The notes beneath the pieces are model-generated. The model saw only the letters and a program-made list of their open reading frames with translations, did no database searches and was not told where the DNA came from. The translations under genes were made by a program, and so were the position numbers. Shown piece after piece: positions 50,503-59,731 of a DNA stretch of 64,000 bases; within the stretch, counting starts at the first letter, position 1; the number at the start of each line of letters is the position of its first letter. This stretch comes from Xanthobacter autotrophicus (GTDB taxonomy: Bacteria > Pseudomonadota > Alphaproteobacteria > Rhizobiales > Xanthobacteraceae), in assembly GCF_043194295.1 (NCBI RefSeq), contig NZ_JBAFVK010000021.1. One strand, 5' to 3'.

Positions 50503-50734
50503 CCGTCATGCCCGGGCTTGTCCCCGAAGTCGGCTGTTGCCGGCTTCGGCTCCCCGGAAGCGGAACTCGGGAACACCCGAGTTCCGGCATCCACGCCGAA
50601 CCGCTTGGGAGGGCGTACGGAAGTCAGTCCCAGCCTTCCCGCGTGGATGGCCGGAACCCGCATGCTTGCGGGTTCCGTTCGCAAGGGCGGAAGTCGGCAA
50701 CAGCCGACTTCCGGGACACGCCCGGCCATGACGG
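50503..50734. repeat. Mosaic palindromic repeat in the liv operon (repeat family A, copy 1)
   Basis: The ends are inverted: CCGTCATGCCCGGGCTTGTC on the left and GACACGCCCGGCCATGACGG on the right. Inside lie four further short hairpins (for example GGAACTCGGG/CCCGAGTTCC and GGAAGTCGGC/GCCGACTTCC) inserted into a skeleton shared with the copies at 55381 and 58081. It fills the only sizeable gap between the livK-type and livH genes, and the flanks up to 50762 hold no gene. Confidence 0.8.
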
Positions 50735-50762
50735 TGATAAAAGCACCTGCGAGAGCGGCGCC

Positions 50763-51947
50763 TCAGCGCGTGGGGGCGTCCAGCGTCCAGTCACCGCCGC
50801 GGATCTCCAGCATGCGGAAGGAATCCGTGCCGAGGCCCAGATGGTCGGTGGGCGAGAAGCTGTAGACGCCGGTCACGCCCACGTAAGTCTTGGTGGCTTC
50901 CAGCGCGTCGCGGATCTTTTTCGGCTCGGCGGACTTCGCCTTGTCGATGGCCTGCGTCACCAGCTGGATGCCGTCGAAGCCGTAGCCGCCGAAGGTGGAG
51001 ACGCTCTGGCCCGTGGCCTTCTCGTAGGACGCCTTGTAGGCGGCGACCACCGCCTTCTGGGGGTCCTCGGCCGCGAGCTTGTCGCCCACCAGGATGGCGG
51101 GAGCCGGCAGCCGCACGCCTTCGGCCGCGGGTCCCGCCAGCTCGATGAAGCTCTTGGAGGCGACGCCGTGGCTCTGGTACAGCGGCAGCTTGAGACCGAG
51201 CTGGGCATAGTTGCGGGTCACGATGGCCGGACCCTGGCCGAAGCCGGGATTGAGCACCGCCTCGACGCCGGCGGTGTTCTTGATCTTGTTGAGCTGGGGC
51301 GTCATGTCGGAATCGGTGGCGCCGTAGGTTTCGTCGGCGAGCACCGTGATGTTGTAGCCGCCGACCACCTTCAGGCACTGGTTGCGCATGGACTTTCCGA
51401 AGCCGTCGGTGCCCGAGATCATGCCGATCCTGGTGATGCCGCGCGCCTTCATGTCCTCGAAGATCTTCTGGCAGGCGGTCTTGTCGGTGTGGGGCGTCTT
51501 GAAGACGAAGGCGCGCACCGGCTCGATGATCTCGATGCCGCCGGCCAGCGACACGAAGGGGATGCCGGCCTCCTCGAACACCGGGATCATGGCCATGGTG
51601 GCACCGGTGGAGGTGCCGCCCACCATGGCCACCACCTTGTCGTCTTCCACGAGGCGAGTGGCGAAGGTGCGCGCCTTGTTGGCGTCGCCGCCATCGTCAT
51701 AGAGCACCAGCTCCACCGGGCGGCCGAGGAGGCCGCCCTTCTTGTTCAATTCTTCCACATAGATCTTCAGGGTCTTGGCCTCGGGGTCGCCGAGGAAGGC
51801 CGCCGGGCCGGTGGCGGACACGACAGAGCCGATCTTGATGGGGTCTGCGGCCAAAGCGGGCGCGGCGGCGAGGGGCGCGAGGGCGAAGCTTGCGAAGGCG
51901 AGGGCGGCAGCGCGCAGCACCGGCCGCAGGCGAGCGGTCGTATCCAT
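50763..51947 (-). CDS. ABC transporter periplasmic substrate-binding protein, LivK type (second system)
   Basis: A 394-residue periplasmic binding protein. The signal peptide (ALAFASFALAPLAAAPALAA) precedes DPIKIGSVVSATGPAAFLGD, a Peripla_BP_6 opening. Other family stretches are LYDDGGDANKARTFATRLVE and VGGTSTGATMAMIPVFEEAG. The ATG at 51947 is preceded by GGAGAAA at a good distance; an upstream ATG at 51971 is less likely. It is the first gene of the second liv operon, and a 22-bp palindromic operator lies about 100 bp upstream, between it and the divergent tetR gene. Confidence 0.92.
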   Translation of the reverse strand: MDTTARLRPVLRAAALAFASFALAPLAAAPALAADPIKIGSVVSATGPAAFLGDPEAKTLKIYVEELNKKGGLLGRPVELVLYDDGGDANKARTFATRLVEDDKVVAMVGGTSTGATMAMIPVFEEAGIPFVSLAGGIEIIEPVRAFVFKTPHTDKTACQKIFEDMKARGITRIGMISGTDGFGKSMRNQCLKVVGGYNITVLADETYGATDSDMTPQLNKIKNTAGVEAVLNPGFGQGPAIVTRNYAQLGLKLPLYQSHGVASKSFIELAGPAAEGVRLPAPAILVGDKLAAEDPQKAVVAAYKASYEKATGQSVSTFGGYGFDGIQLVTQAIDKAKSAEPKKIRDALEATKTYVGVTGVYSFSPTDHLGLGTDSFRMLEIRGGDWTLDAPTR

Positions 51948-52042
51948 GAAGCGTTTCTCCAAAAGGTCCATTTCGGGCCAAGGAGCGGGTTTGCCCGCCT
52001 CCAGCCGCCGCGCCATTCGGCCGACGGTAGGGGAACTATATA

Positions 52043-52064
52043 ATTGACCGACCGGATGGTCAAT
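52043..52064. promoter_or_regulatory. 22-bp palindromic operator between liv and tetR
   Basis: Arms ATTGACC and GGTCAAT flank a centre containing CCGG. It lies in the divergent region upstream of the second liv operon and the tetR gene. It agrees at 16 of 22 positions with the perfect palindrome at 61095-61116 between paaG and paaN, so one regulator probably binds both. Confidence 0.72.
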
Positions 52065-52213
52065 ATAATCAGCGCTCCCCGGAAACGCTTGATGTGGATC
52101 ATTGATCGACCAGCCGGACAATATTTGTTATCTCCTGTCCGTTCGCCCCGGGGCGGACGATGGCCGGTGCCGGGGCTCGCCCAGCGGGGCGCCGGAGGGC
52201 AGGAACAGGACAG

Positions 52214-52942
52214 ATGGCTCGGACACGCGCGCAGGACTACGACGCAAAACGGCAGGTGATCCTGCACAAGTCGGCGGAGCTGTTCGCCCAGTTCGGCTAT
52301 TCGGGCACCTCGATCACCATGATCGCGGAGGCGTGCGGCGCCTCCAAGGCCTTGCTCTATCACTATTATCCAGACAAGGAGGCGGTGCTCTTCGACATCC
52401 TCTCCACCCATCTGGAACAGCTTATCCAGGCGGTGGAGACGGCGCTGGAAGCCGCCCCCGAGGGCGATCGCCTGTTCGCCATCGCCTCCGCACTGCTCGA
52501 ATCCTATCGCGATGCCGATGCCGAGCATCAGATCCAGATCGCCAATCTCAAGCTGCTGCCGGCCGACAAGCAGGATGCGCTCAGGGCCATGGAGCGCCAA
52601 CTGGTGGTGCTGATGTCCGACGCCATCGCGCAGGAGGTGCCGCAGATCGGTCGGGGGCCACTGTTGAAGCCGGTCACCATGTCCGCCTTCGGTATGCTGA
52701 ACTGGCACTATCTGTGGTTTCGCGACGGCAAGGGGCTGACCCGCGCCGAATATGCCCGCCTCGTCACCAGCCTGATCACCGCCGGCGCGGCGGGAGCGGC
52801 CGCGGCCGTTGCGGGCCCCGAGGCGCCGCCCCGTGCCGAGCCCCGCGTGCGCGCGATCACGCCGTCCGCCGCGCCGGTTGCGGCCGCGCGACGCCGGGCT
52901 CCAGCGTCAGCCGCCAAGGCCGGACGGCGCAAGGCCGAGTAG
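52214..52942 (+). CDS. TetR-family regulator, PaaR-like
   Basis: A 242-residue TetR regulator. The helix-turn-helix is LFAQFGYSGTSITMIAEACG with the second helix SKALLYHYYPDKEAV (residues about 20-55). The ligand domain follows, and the C-terminus ends in an Ala/Arg/Pro-rich tail. It diverges from the liv operon with a palindromic operator in between, and lies directly upstream of paaX. A matching operator occurs in the paaG/paaN divergent region. TetR regulators named PaaR control phenylacetate genes in other bacteria, responding to phenylacetyl-CoA. The assignment here rests on operators and context. The ATG at 52214 was chosen over 52160. Confidence 0.85.
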   Translation: MARTRAQDYDAKRQVILHKSAELFAQFGYSGTSITMIAEACGASKALLYHYYPDKEAVLFDILSTHLEQLIQAVETALEAAPEGDRLFAIASALLESYRDADAEHQIQIANLKLLPADKQDALRAMERQLVVLMSDAIAQEVPQIGRGPLLKPVTMSAFGMLNWHYLWFRDGKGLTRAEYARLVTSLITAGAAGAAAAVAGPEAPPRAEPRVRAITPSAAPVAAARRRAPASAAKAGRRKAE

Positions 52943-52977
52943 AGCGCGATACGGGCAGATTGCTTCAATTTGCTCGG
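52942..52977 (+). repeat. Diverged hairpin repeat after tetR (repeat family B)
   Basis: It begins GAGCGCGAT at the tetR stop codon and continues with CAGATTGCTTCAATTTG and CTCGG. Aligned with the reverse complement of 25259-25293 it shares GAGCGCGAT, CAG, TTG, CAA and TCGG at the same spacing. The stem is partly decayed. Confidence 0.5.
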
Positions 52978-53042
52978 TGAATCGCCCTCTCCCGCTCTCG
53001 TCCGGGGTTTCCGCTTGCGCGCATCTCGGGCTATGGAACGGC

Positions 53043-53909
53043 ATGTCGCGCCGCGCCCTTGATCTCATCCTCGACCATGTCCGCGCCGAGCCCTCGCGCA
53101 CCTGGTCCATCATCGTCACCATCTATGGCGATGCCATCGTGCCGCGCGGCGGCTCGGTGTGGCTCGGCACCCTGCTCGCCTTCTTCAAGGGGTTGGACAT
53201 CGCCGACGGGGTGGTGCGCACCGCCATGTCGCGCCTCGCCGCCGACGGCTGGCTGACGCGCACGCGCATCGGCCGCAACAGCTTCTACCGGCTTGCCGAC
53301 AAGGGCCGCGAGACCTTCGCCCGCGCCACCGAGCACATCTACAGCCACCGCCCGCCCGAATGGCACGGCCATTTCCAGATGCTGCTCATCGAGCCCGCCG
53401 CGCGGGAAGGCGCGCGCGCCTCTCTGGACGCGGCTGGCTATGGGGTTCCGCTGCCGGGCGTCTTCATCGCGCCGGCGGGCACAGACGTGCCGGAGGAGGC
53501 GCTGGGGGCCCTGCGGCTTGAGGTGTCGGGCACACCGGAAGCCCAGCAGGACCTCGCCGGCCGCGCCTGGCGGCTGGAGGAGACGGCGCAGGCCTATGTG
53601 AGCTTCATGGAGGTGTTCGCGCCCCTGCGCGCGACGCTCGCGGCGGGAGAAACCCTCACCGATCTTGAGGCCATGGTGGCGCGGGTGCTGCTCATCCACG
53701 AATATCGCCGCATCGTACTGCGCGATCCCATTTTGCCGGCCGCCATCCTGCCTGCCGACTGGCCCGGCCCGGCGGCCCGCGCCCTGTGCGCCGATATCTA
53801 TGCCCATGTGATCGCCGCGTCCGAGCGCTGGCTCGATGACAACGCCGTGGGCGAGGACGGCGAACCGCTGCCGGCCAGCGCGAAAATAAGGCGTCGGTTC
53901 AAGGACTAA
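53043..53909 (+). CDS. paaX: PaaX, phenylacetate-responsive repressor
   Basis: A 288-residue regulator of the PaaX family. The N-terminal winged-helix domain opens TWSIIVTIYGDAIVPRGGSV and contains VRTAMSRLAADGWLTRTRIG, then NSFYRLADKG. The central and C-terminal domains are typical (AYVSFMEVFAPLRA, LLIHEYRRIVLRDPILPAAI). PaaX binds phenylacetyl-CoA and represses paa genes in its absence. It lies just upstream of paaABCDE, and the gap before paaA holds an AT-rich inverted repeat. The ATG at 53043 gives the standard N-terminus. Confidence 0.93.
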   Translation: MSRRALDLILDHVRAEPSRTWSIIVTIYGDAIVPRGGSVWLGTLLAFFKGLDIADGVVRTAMSRLAADGWLTRTRIGRNSFYRLADKGRETFARATEHIYSHRPPEWHGHFQMLLIEPAAREGARASLDAAGYGVPLPGVFIAPAGTDVPEEALGALRLEVSGTPEAQQDLAGRAWRLEETAQAYVSFMEVFAPLRATLAAGETLTDLEAMVARVLLIHEYRRIVLRDPILPAAILPADWPGPAARALCADIYAHVIAASERWLDDNAVGEDGEPLPASAKIRRRFKD

Positions 53910-53965
53910 GCGCTCTTCCCGCCACGCAGGGGCGCCCACGGGAAGCCATGGCGCACTGCAATATG

Positions 53966-53999
53966 TTACGAAAATTAGTTGATATAGAATTTTTCGTAA
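53966..53999. promoter_or_regulatory. Inverted repeat upstream of paaA, candidate PaaX operator
   Basis: Perfect 9-bp arms TTACGAAAA (53966-53974) and TTTTCGTAA (53991-53999) with a 16-nt AT-rich spacer. It ends 32 bp before the paaA start and probably overlaps the promoter. The sequence is unlike the TetR-type palindromes at 52043 and 61095. Confidence 0.55.
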
Positions 54000-54031
54000 T
54001 ATATAAGACGGGCACTCAGGGAGGAGAGCCC

Positions 54032-55027
54032 ATGTACACGCAGGCCCTCAACGCCAATCCGGACGCCGACACCCGTGACCTTGAGGACGCCGCGCAGCTG
54101 GCCCGTTTCGAGGCGCGCGTGGCCGACGAGGAGCGGATCGAGCCCAACGACTTCATGCCCGCCGCCTATCGCCGGACGCTGACGCGGCAGATTTCCCAGC
54201 ACGCCCATTCCGAGATCATCGGCATGCAGCCGGAGGGCAACTGGATCACCCGCGCGCCCTCCCTGCGGCGCAAGGCGGCGCTGCTCGCCAAGGTGCAGGA
54301 CGAGTGCGGCCACGGCCTCTACCTCTACGCGGCGGCCGAGACGCTCGGCACCTCCCGCGAGGAACTGGTGGAGCAACTGCTCTCGGGCAAGGCGAAGTAT
54401 TCGTCCATCTTCAATTATCCGACGCTGACCTGGGCGGATATCGGCGCCATCGGCTGGCTGGTGGACGGGGCGGCGATCATGAACCAGATCCCGCTCTGCC
54501 GCTGCTCCTACGGCCCCTATGCGCGGGCTATGATCCGGGTGTGCAAGGAGGAATCCTTCCACCAGCGCCAGGGCTACGAGATCATGCTCACGCTGGCGCG
54601 CGGCACCGCCGAGCAGAAGGAGATGGCGCAGGACGCGCTGAACCGCTGGTGGTGGCCGAGCCTGATGATGTTCGGCCCGCCGGACGCGGCATCCAGCCAT
54701 TCCGACAGCTCCATGCGCTGGAAGATCAAGCGCTTCTCCAATGACGAGCTCAGACAGAAGTTCGTGGACGCCACGGTGCCGCAGGCCCACTTCATCGGCC
54801 TCACCTTGCCCGATCCGGACCTTTCCTTCGACGCGGCCGCCGGCCACTGGCGCTACGGCACCATCGACTGGGAGGAGTTCAAGCAGGTGATCGCCGGCAA
54901 CGGCCCCTGCAACCGCGACCGCATGGCCACCCGCCGCAAGGCCCACGAGGACGGCGCCTGGGTGCGCGAGGCCGCCCGCGCCTTCGCCGAAAAGCGCGCC
55001 GCGACCAAGACCGCCGCAGCGGCCTGA
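54032..55027 (+). CDS. paaA: PaaA, phenylacetyl-CoA epoxidase catalytic subunit
   Basis: A 331-residue diiron oxygenase subunit. The ferritin-like fold carries two E-x-x-H-type metal motifs: LLAKVQDECGHGLYLYAAAE (near residue 90) and RVCKEESFHQRQGYEIMLTL (near 175). It forms the ring-1,2-epoxidase with PaaB, PaaC and PaaE, converting phenylacetyl-CoA to its 1,2-epoxide in the cytoplasm. GGGAGGAGAGCCC precedes the ATG at 54032. An upstream frame start at 53948 overlaps the presumed operator and was rejected. Confidence 0.96.
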   Translation: MYTQALNANPDADTRDLEDAAQLARFEARVADEERIEPNDFMPAAYRRTLTRQISQHAHSEIIGMQPEGNWITRAPSLRRKAALLAKVQDECGHGLYLYAAAETLGTSREELVEQLLSGKAKYSSIFNYPTLTWADIGAIGWLVDGAAIMNQIPLCRCSYGPYARAMIRVCKEESFHQRQGYEIMLTLARGTAEQKEMAQDALNRWWWPSLMMFGPPDAASSHSDSSMRWKIKRFSNDELRQKFVDATVPQAHFIGLTLPDPDLSFDAAAGHWRYGTIDWEEFKQVIAGNGPCNRDRMATRRKAHEDGAWVREAARAFAEKRAATKTAAAA

Positions 55028-55056
55028 ACCAACAGAAGACTTGGAGGAGACGCCCC

Positions 55057-55344
55057 ATGGTCGACGCCGCAACCCCCTTGTGGGAAGTGTTCATCCGCAG
55101 CCGCAACGGGCTGGCGCACAAGCACGCCGGATCGCTCCACGCCGCCGACGCCACGCTGGCGCTCCAGGCCGCGCGCGATCTCTACACCCGGCGCGGGGAA
55201 GGGTTGTCCCTGTGGGTGGTGCCGTCCAGCGCCATCACCGCGTCCGACCCGGCGGACAAGGGCATGATGTTCGAGCCCACCGCCTCGAAGATCTATCGCC
55301 ACCCCACCTTCTACGAAGTCCCGGAAGAAGTCGGGCATATGTGA
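55057..55344 (+). CDS. paaB: PaaB, phenylacetyl-CoA epoxidase subunit
   Basis: A 95-residue small subunit of the epoxidase. It begins PLWEVFIRSRNGLAHKHAGS and ends YEVPEEVGHM, both conserved in PaaB. It bridges PaaAC dimers and contains no metal site. It lies 29 bp after paaA. An intergenic palindromic repeat follows before paaC, an unusual interruption of this operon. Confidence 0.95.
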   Translation: MVDAATPLWEVFIRSRNGLAHKHAGSLHAADATLALQAARDLYTRRGEGLSLWVVPSSAITASDPADKGMMFEPTASKIYRHPTFYEVPEEVGHM

Positions 55345-55380
55345 CCGGGGCGCGTTGCGCCCCTCGAAGGCGCCTTACCG

Positions 55381-55492
55381 CCGTCATGGCCGGGCTTGTC
55401 CCGGCCATCCACGCGGAGCGGCTGGGAATGACTTCCGTAAGCTGTCCCAAGCGGTTCGGCGTGGATGCCCGGGACAAGCCCGGGCATGACGG
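55381..55492. repeat. Palindromic repeat between paaB and paaC (repeat family A, copy 2)
   Basis: Inverted ends CCGTCATGGCCGGGCTTGTC and GACAAGCCCGGGCATGACGG. The centre includes CCAAGCGGTTCGGCGTGGAT, also found inverted in the other copies. The right flank (TTTGAACTTCCAAAC) matches the left flank of copy 3. The repeat sits inside the paaABCDE operon and enlarges the paaB-paaC gap to 232 bp. Confidence 0.85.
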
Positions 55493-55576
55493 GGTGATTG
55501 CAGGTACGCCAATTTGAACTTCCAAACAGTCTCAAACAAGACTGCCCGCACGGCGGGCCGAGGCGAGGAACCCCAC

Positions 55577-56353
55577 ATGGCCACCACCTCCATCACCGTG
55601 CGCGAGACGCCGCTGGTGCGCTACCTGCTGCGCCGGGCCGACGATGCGCTCATCCTCGGCCATCGCCTGTCGGAATGGTGCGGCCACGCGCCCACCATGG
55701 AAGAAGAGATGGCGCTGGCCAATATGGGCCTCGACCTCCTCGGCCAGGCGCGCTCGCTCTATACTTACGCCGCCGAAGTGGAAGGCGAGGGGCGAACCGA
55801 GGATGACTTCGCCTATCTGCGCGGCGAGCGGGCCTATGGCAACCTGCTGCTGGTGGAACAGCCCAACGTCGATTTCGCCCGGACCATGGCACGGCAGCTC
55901 TTCTATTCGGCCTTCATCGATCCCTATTGGCGGGCGCTGATGGCCTCGCCCGACGCGACGCTGTCCGCCATCGCCGCCAAGGCGGAGAAGGAAAGCGCCT
56001 ATCACGTGCGCCATTGCGCGGAATGGCTGATCCGCCTCGGCGACGGCACGGCGGAAAGCCACGCCCGCGCCCAGGCGGCGGTGGATGGCCTGTGGGCCTT
56101 CACCGGGGAGCTGTTCGAGGCGGACGCCTCCGAAGCCGGCCTCATCGCCGATGGCATCGTGCCGGACCCGGACAGCCTGCGCGCGGCGTGGACCGCCACC
56201 GTGTCCGCCGTGCTGGCGGAGGCCACCTTGAAGCTGCCGCAGGCCGGCTGGATGCAGAAGGGCGGGCGCGACGGCCGCCATTCCGAGCATCTGGGGCCGC
56301 TGCTCACCGAGCTGCAATATCTCCAGCGCACCTTCCCGGGAGCGACCTGGTGA
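55577..56353 (+). CDS. paaC: PaaC, phenylacetyl-CoA epoxidase structural subunit
   Basis: A 258-residue ferritin-like subunit that pairs with PaaA. Conserved stretches are RYLLRRADDALILGHRLSEW near the start, ALANMGLDLLGQARSLYTYA, and KAEKESAYHVRHCAEWLIRL. PaaC lacks a functional diiron centre in the family and supports PaaA. The ATG at 55577 was chosen; the frame is open to 55514, but those residues come from the repeat flank. The stop overlaps the GTG start of paaD. Confidence 0.94.
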   Translation: MATTSITVRETPLVRYLLRRADDALILGHRLSEWCGHAPTMEEEMALANMGLDLLGQARSLYTYAAEVEGEGRTEDDFAYLRGERAYGNLLLVEQPNVDFARTMARQLFYSAFIDPYWRALMASPDATLSAIAAKAEKESAYHVRHCAEWLIRLGDGTAESHARAQAAVDGLWAFTGELFEADASEAGLIADGIVPDPDSLRAAWTATVSAVLAEATLKLPQAGWMQKGGRDGRHSEHLGPLLTELQYLQRTFPGATW

Positions 56354-56856
56354 CCGGCGCGGCGCTGGCCGATCCGGCGGCGCTGCGCGACGAGGTGTGG
56401 CGCGTGGCGGGTGCGGTCACGGACCCGGAAATCCCGGTGCTCTCCATCGCCGACCTCGGCGTGCTGCGCGACGTGCGCGTCGCTGACGGGCGGGTGGAGG
56501 TGCTGATCACGCCCACCTATTCGGGCTGCCCGGCAATGACCATGATCGCGCTGGAGATCGAGCTGGCGCTCGACAAGGCGGGCCTTGGCCCGGTGGTGGT
56601 GAAGACCGTGCTGGCCCCGGCCTGGACCACCGATTTCATGAGCGAGGACGGCCGGCGCAAGCTGAAGGCCTATGGCATCGCCCCGCCGGCCAAGACCGCC
56701 GGGCGCCGGGCGCTGTTCGGGGTCGAGGTGGTGGACTGCCCGCAGTGCGGCTCCTCCGACACGGCGGAAATCGCGCCGTTCGGCTCCACCTCCTGCAAGT
56801 CCCTGTGGCAGTGCAAGGCCTGCCGCGAGCCGTTCGATTACTTCAAATGCCACTGA
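56350..56856 (+). CDS. paaD: PaaD, Fe-S assembly-type protein of the epoxidase operon
   Basis: A 168-residue protein with an N-terminal MIP18/DUF59 domain (VAGAVTDPEIPVLSIADLGV; YSGCPAMTM) and a C-terminal four-cysteine zinc-ribbon-like region (VDCPQCGSSDTAE, then QCKACREPFDYFKC). PaaD is required for epoxidase activity, probably in maturing the Fe-S or diiron centres. The start is a GTG at 56350 that overlaps the paaC stop by 4 bp. No ATG in this frame fits. Confidence 0.92.
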   Translation: MTGAALADPAALRDEVWRVAGAVTDPEIPVLSIADLGVLRDVRVADGRVEVLITPTYSGCPAMTMIALEIELALDKAGLGPVVVKTVLAPAWTTDFMSEDGRRKLKAYGIAPPAKTAGRRALFGVEVVDCPQCGSSDTAEIAPFGSTSCKSLWQCKACREPFDYFKCH

Positions 56857-56867
56857 CGGGTGACGCC

Positions 56868-58028
56868 ATGGACAATGCGACGCAAACCGCGATCGACACC
56901 ACCGCCGTTTCCGGCATCCCGTCCACCGGCGCGGGCGCTGCCCCCAAGGGGGCGGGCACGCCGAAATTCCACCGCCTCGCCGTGCGCGAGGTGCGCCGCG
57001 AGACCGTGGATGCGGTCTCCCTCACCTTCGAGGTGCCCTCGGCCCTTGCCGCCGATTTCGCCTTCGCCCCCGGCCAGTATCTGACCCTGAAGGCGACGCT
57101 GGAGGGGGAGGAGATCCGCCGCTCCTATTCCATCTGCTCCGGGCCGGACGACGGCGAGCTTCGCATCGCGGTGAAGCAGGTGGAGGGCGGCCTGTTCTCC
57201 ACATGGGTGAACGAAAGCCTGAAGGCCGGCGACGAACTGGAGGTGATGACCCCCACCGGCCGCTTCGGGCTGGAGCAGGCGCCGGGCAATGCCCGCATTC
57301 ATGTGGCGTTCGCGGCGGGCTCGGGCATCACGCCGGTGCTCTCCATCGCCCGCGGCGTGTTGGCGCGCGAGCCCGACAGCCGCTTCTTCCTGTTCTATGG
57401 CAACCGCTCCACCGACAACATCCTGTTCCGCACCGAGCTGGAGGAACTGAAGGACCGCTTCCTCGGCCGGCTGTCCGTGTTCCACGTGCTGTCGCGGGAG
57501 CAGCAGGACCTCGCCATTCTCAACGGCCATCTGGATGGGGAGAAGGTGCGCCTTCTGCTCACCGCCATGGTGCCGGCGGCGGCGGTGGACCACGCCTTCG
57601 TCTGCGGCCCCACCGCCATGATCGACGAGCTGGAGGCGACGCTCGCCGATCTCGGCCTGCCGAAGGACAAGGTGCATGTGGAGCGCTTCGTCTCGGCGCT
57701 GGGCGGCAAGCCGCGCCCGAAGCCGGTGGTGGCGCCCGATGCCGCGCCGGCCCATGTGGCCTCCCTCATCGTGGACGGCAAGCGCCGCGACGTGCCGGTG
57801 GCCGAGGGCGAGGCCATCCTCGACGCGGCGTTGCGGGCCGGCATGGACCTGCCCTTCGCCTGCAAGGGCGGCATGTGCTCCACCTGCCGCGCCAAGGTGG
57901 TGGAAGGTTCGGCCGAGATGGAGGTGAACTATTCGCTGGAGCCGTGGGAGCTGGAGGCCGGCTTCATCCTCACCTGCCAGGCGCGGCCCACCAGCGCGCG
58001 GGTGGTGGTGGATTTCGATCAGGTGTGA
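56868..58028 (+). CDS. paaE: PaaE, epoxidase NAD(P)H reductase subunit
   Basis: A 386-residue reductase. An FAD domain (FAPGQYLTL, RRSYSICSGP), an NAD(P)H domain (VAFAAGSGITPVLSIARGVL, VCGPTAMIDEL) and a C-terminal plant-type [2Fe-2S] ferredoxin domain with CKGGMCSTCRAKV and a fourth Cys in ILTCQARP. It passes electrons from NADPH to the PaaA diiron site. The N-terminus has a short Thr/Ala/Gly-rich leader before the flavin domain. The ATG at 56868 lies 11 bp after the paaD stop. A repeat and then a terminator follow. Confidence 0.95.
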   Translation: MDNATQTAIDTTAVSGIPSTGAGAAPKGAGTPKFHRLAVREVRRETVDAVSLTFEVPSALAADFAFAPGQYLTLKATLEGEEIRRSYSICSGPDDGELRIAVKQVEGGLFSTWVNESLKAGDELEVMTPTGRFGLEQAPGNARIHVAFAAGSGITPVLSIARGVLAREPDSRFFLFYGNRSTDNILFRTELEELKDRFLGRLSVFHVLSREQQDLAILNGHLDGEKVRLLLTAMVPAAAVDHAFVCGPTAMIDELEATLADLGLPKDKVHVERFVSALGGKPRPKPVVAPDAAPAHVASLIVDGKRRDVPVAEGEAILDAALRAGMDLPFACKGGMCSTCRAKVVEGSAEMEVNYSLEPWELEAGFILTCQARPTSARVVVDFDQV

Positions 58029-58080
58029 GTGGGGCGCCGGCCCGTTTGGAAGTTCAAAAGGGCAGTGCCGTCATCACCAT

Positions 58081-58191
58081 CGTCATGGCCGGGCTTGTCC
58101 CGGCCATTCACGCCGAACCGCTTGGGATAACATGCGAAAGTCGTTGCCGGCCTTGCCCCGTGGATGGCCGGGTCAAGCCCGGCCATGACGG
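58081..58191. repeat. Palindromic repeat after paaE (repeat family A, copy 3)
   Basis: Inverted ends CGTCATGGCCGGGCTTGTCC and GGTCAAGCCCGGCCATGACG. The centre contains CACGCCGAACCGCTTGGGA. The left flank TTTGGAAGTTCAAAAGGG matches flanks of the other two copies. It lies in the untranslated region between paaE and its terminator. Confidence 0.85.
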
Positions 58192-58292
58192 CAATGAAGC
58201 GGCTGCGGCGGCTGCACGTTGCCACCTGCGCGACTTGCCAAACGGTCTCTGAGCGCGCGCCTTCATGGCGTCCCGCGCCATCGTTGCACAGA

Positions 58293-58320
58293 AAAAGGCC
58301 CGGCTTGCGCCGGGCCTTTT
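58293..58320. terminator. Rho-independent terminator between paaE and paaK
   Basis: An 11-bp perfect stem (AAAAGGCCCGG / CCGGGCCTTTT) with a 6-nt loop. It has A and T runs on both sides, so it should stop both the paaABCDE transcript and the convergent paaG-paaI-paaK transcript. Confidence 0.88.
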
Positions 58321-58381
58321 CAGTTTGGGGTGACGGCGGGCGCACCCGCCGCCGGGAGGATGGAAAGCTCACCCCGAAAGC

Positions 58382-59719
<1,338 letters not shown>

Positions 59720-59731
59720 CGTCTCCTCCAC

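Noticed and set aside
50503..50734. Repeat copy 1 as an insertion sequence or small RNA gene
   Set aside because: It has no ORF, no transposase and no promoter-terminator pair. The structure is explained by nested palindromes shared with two other intergenic copies.
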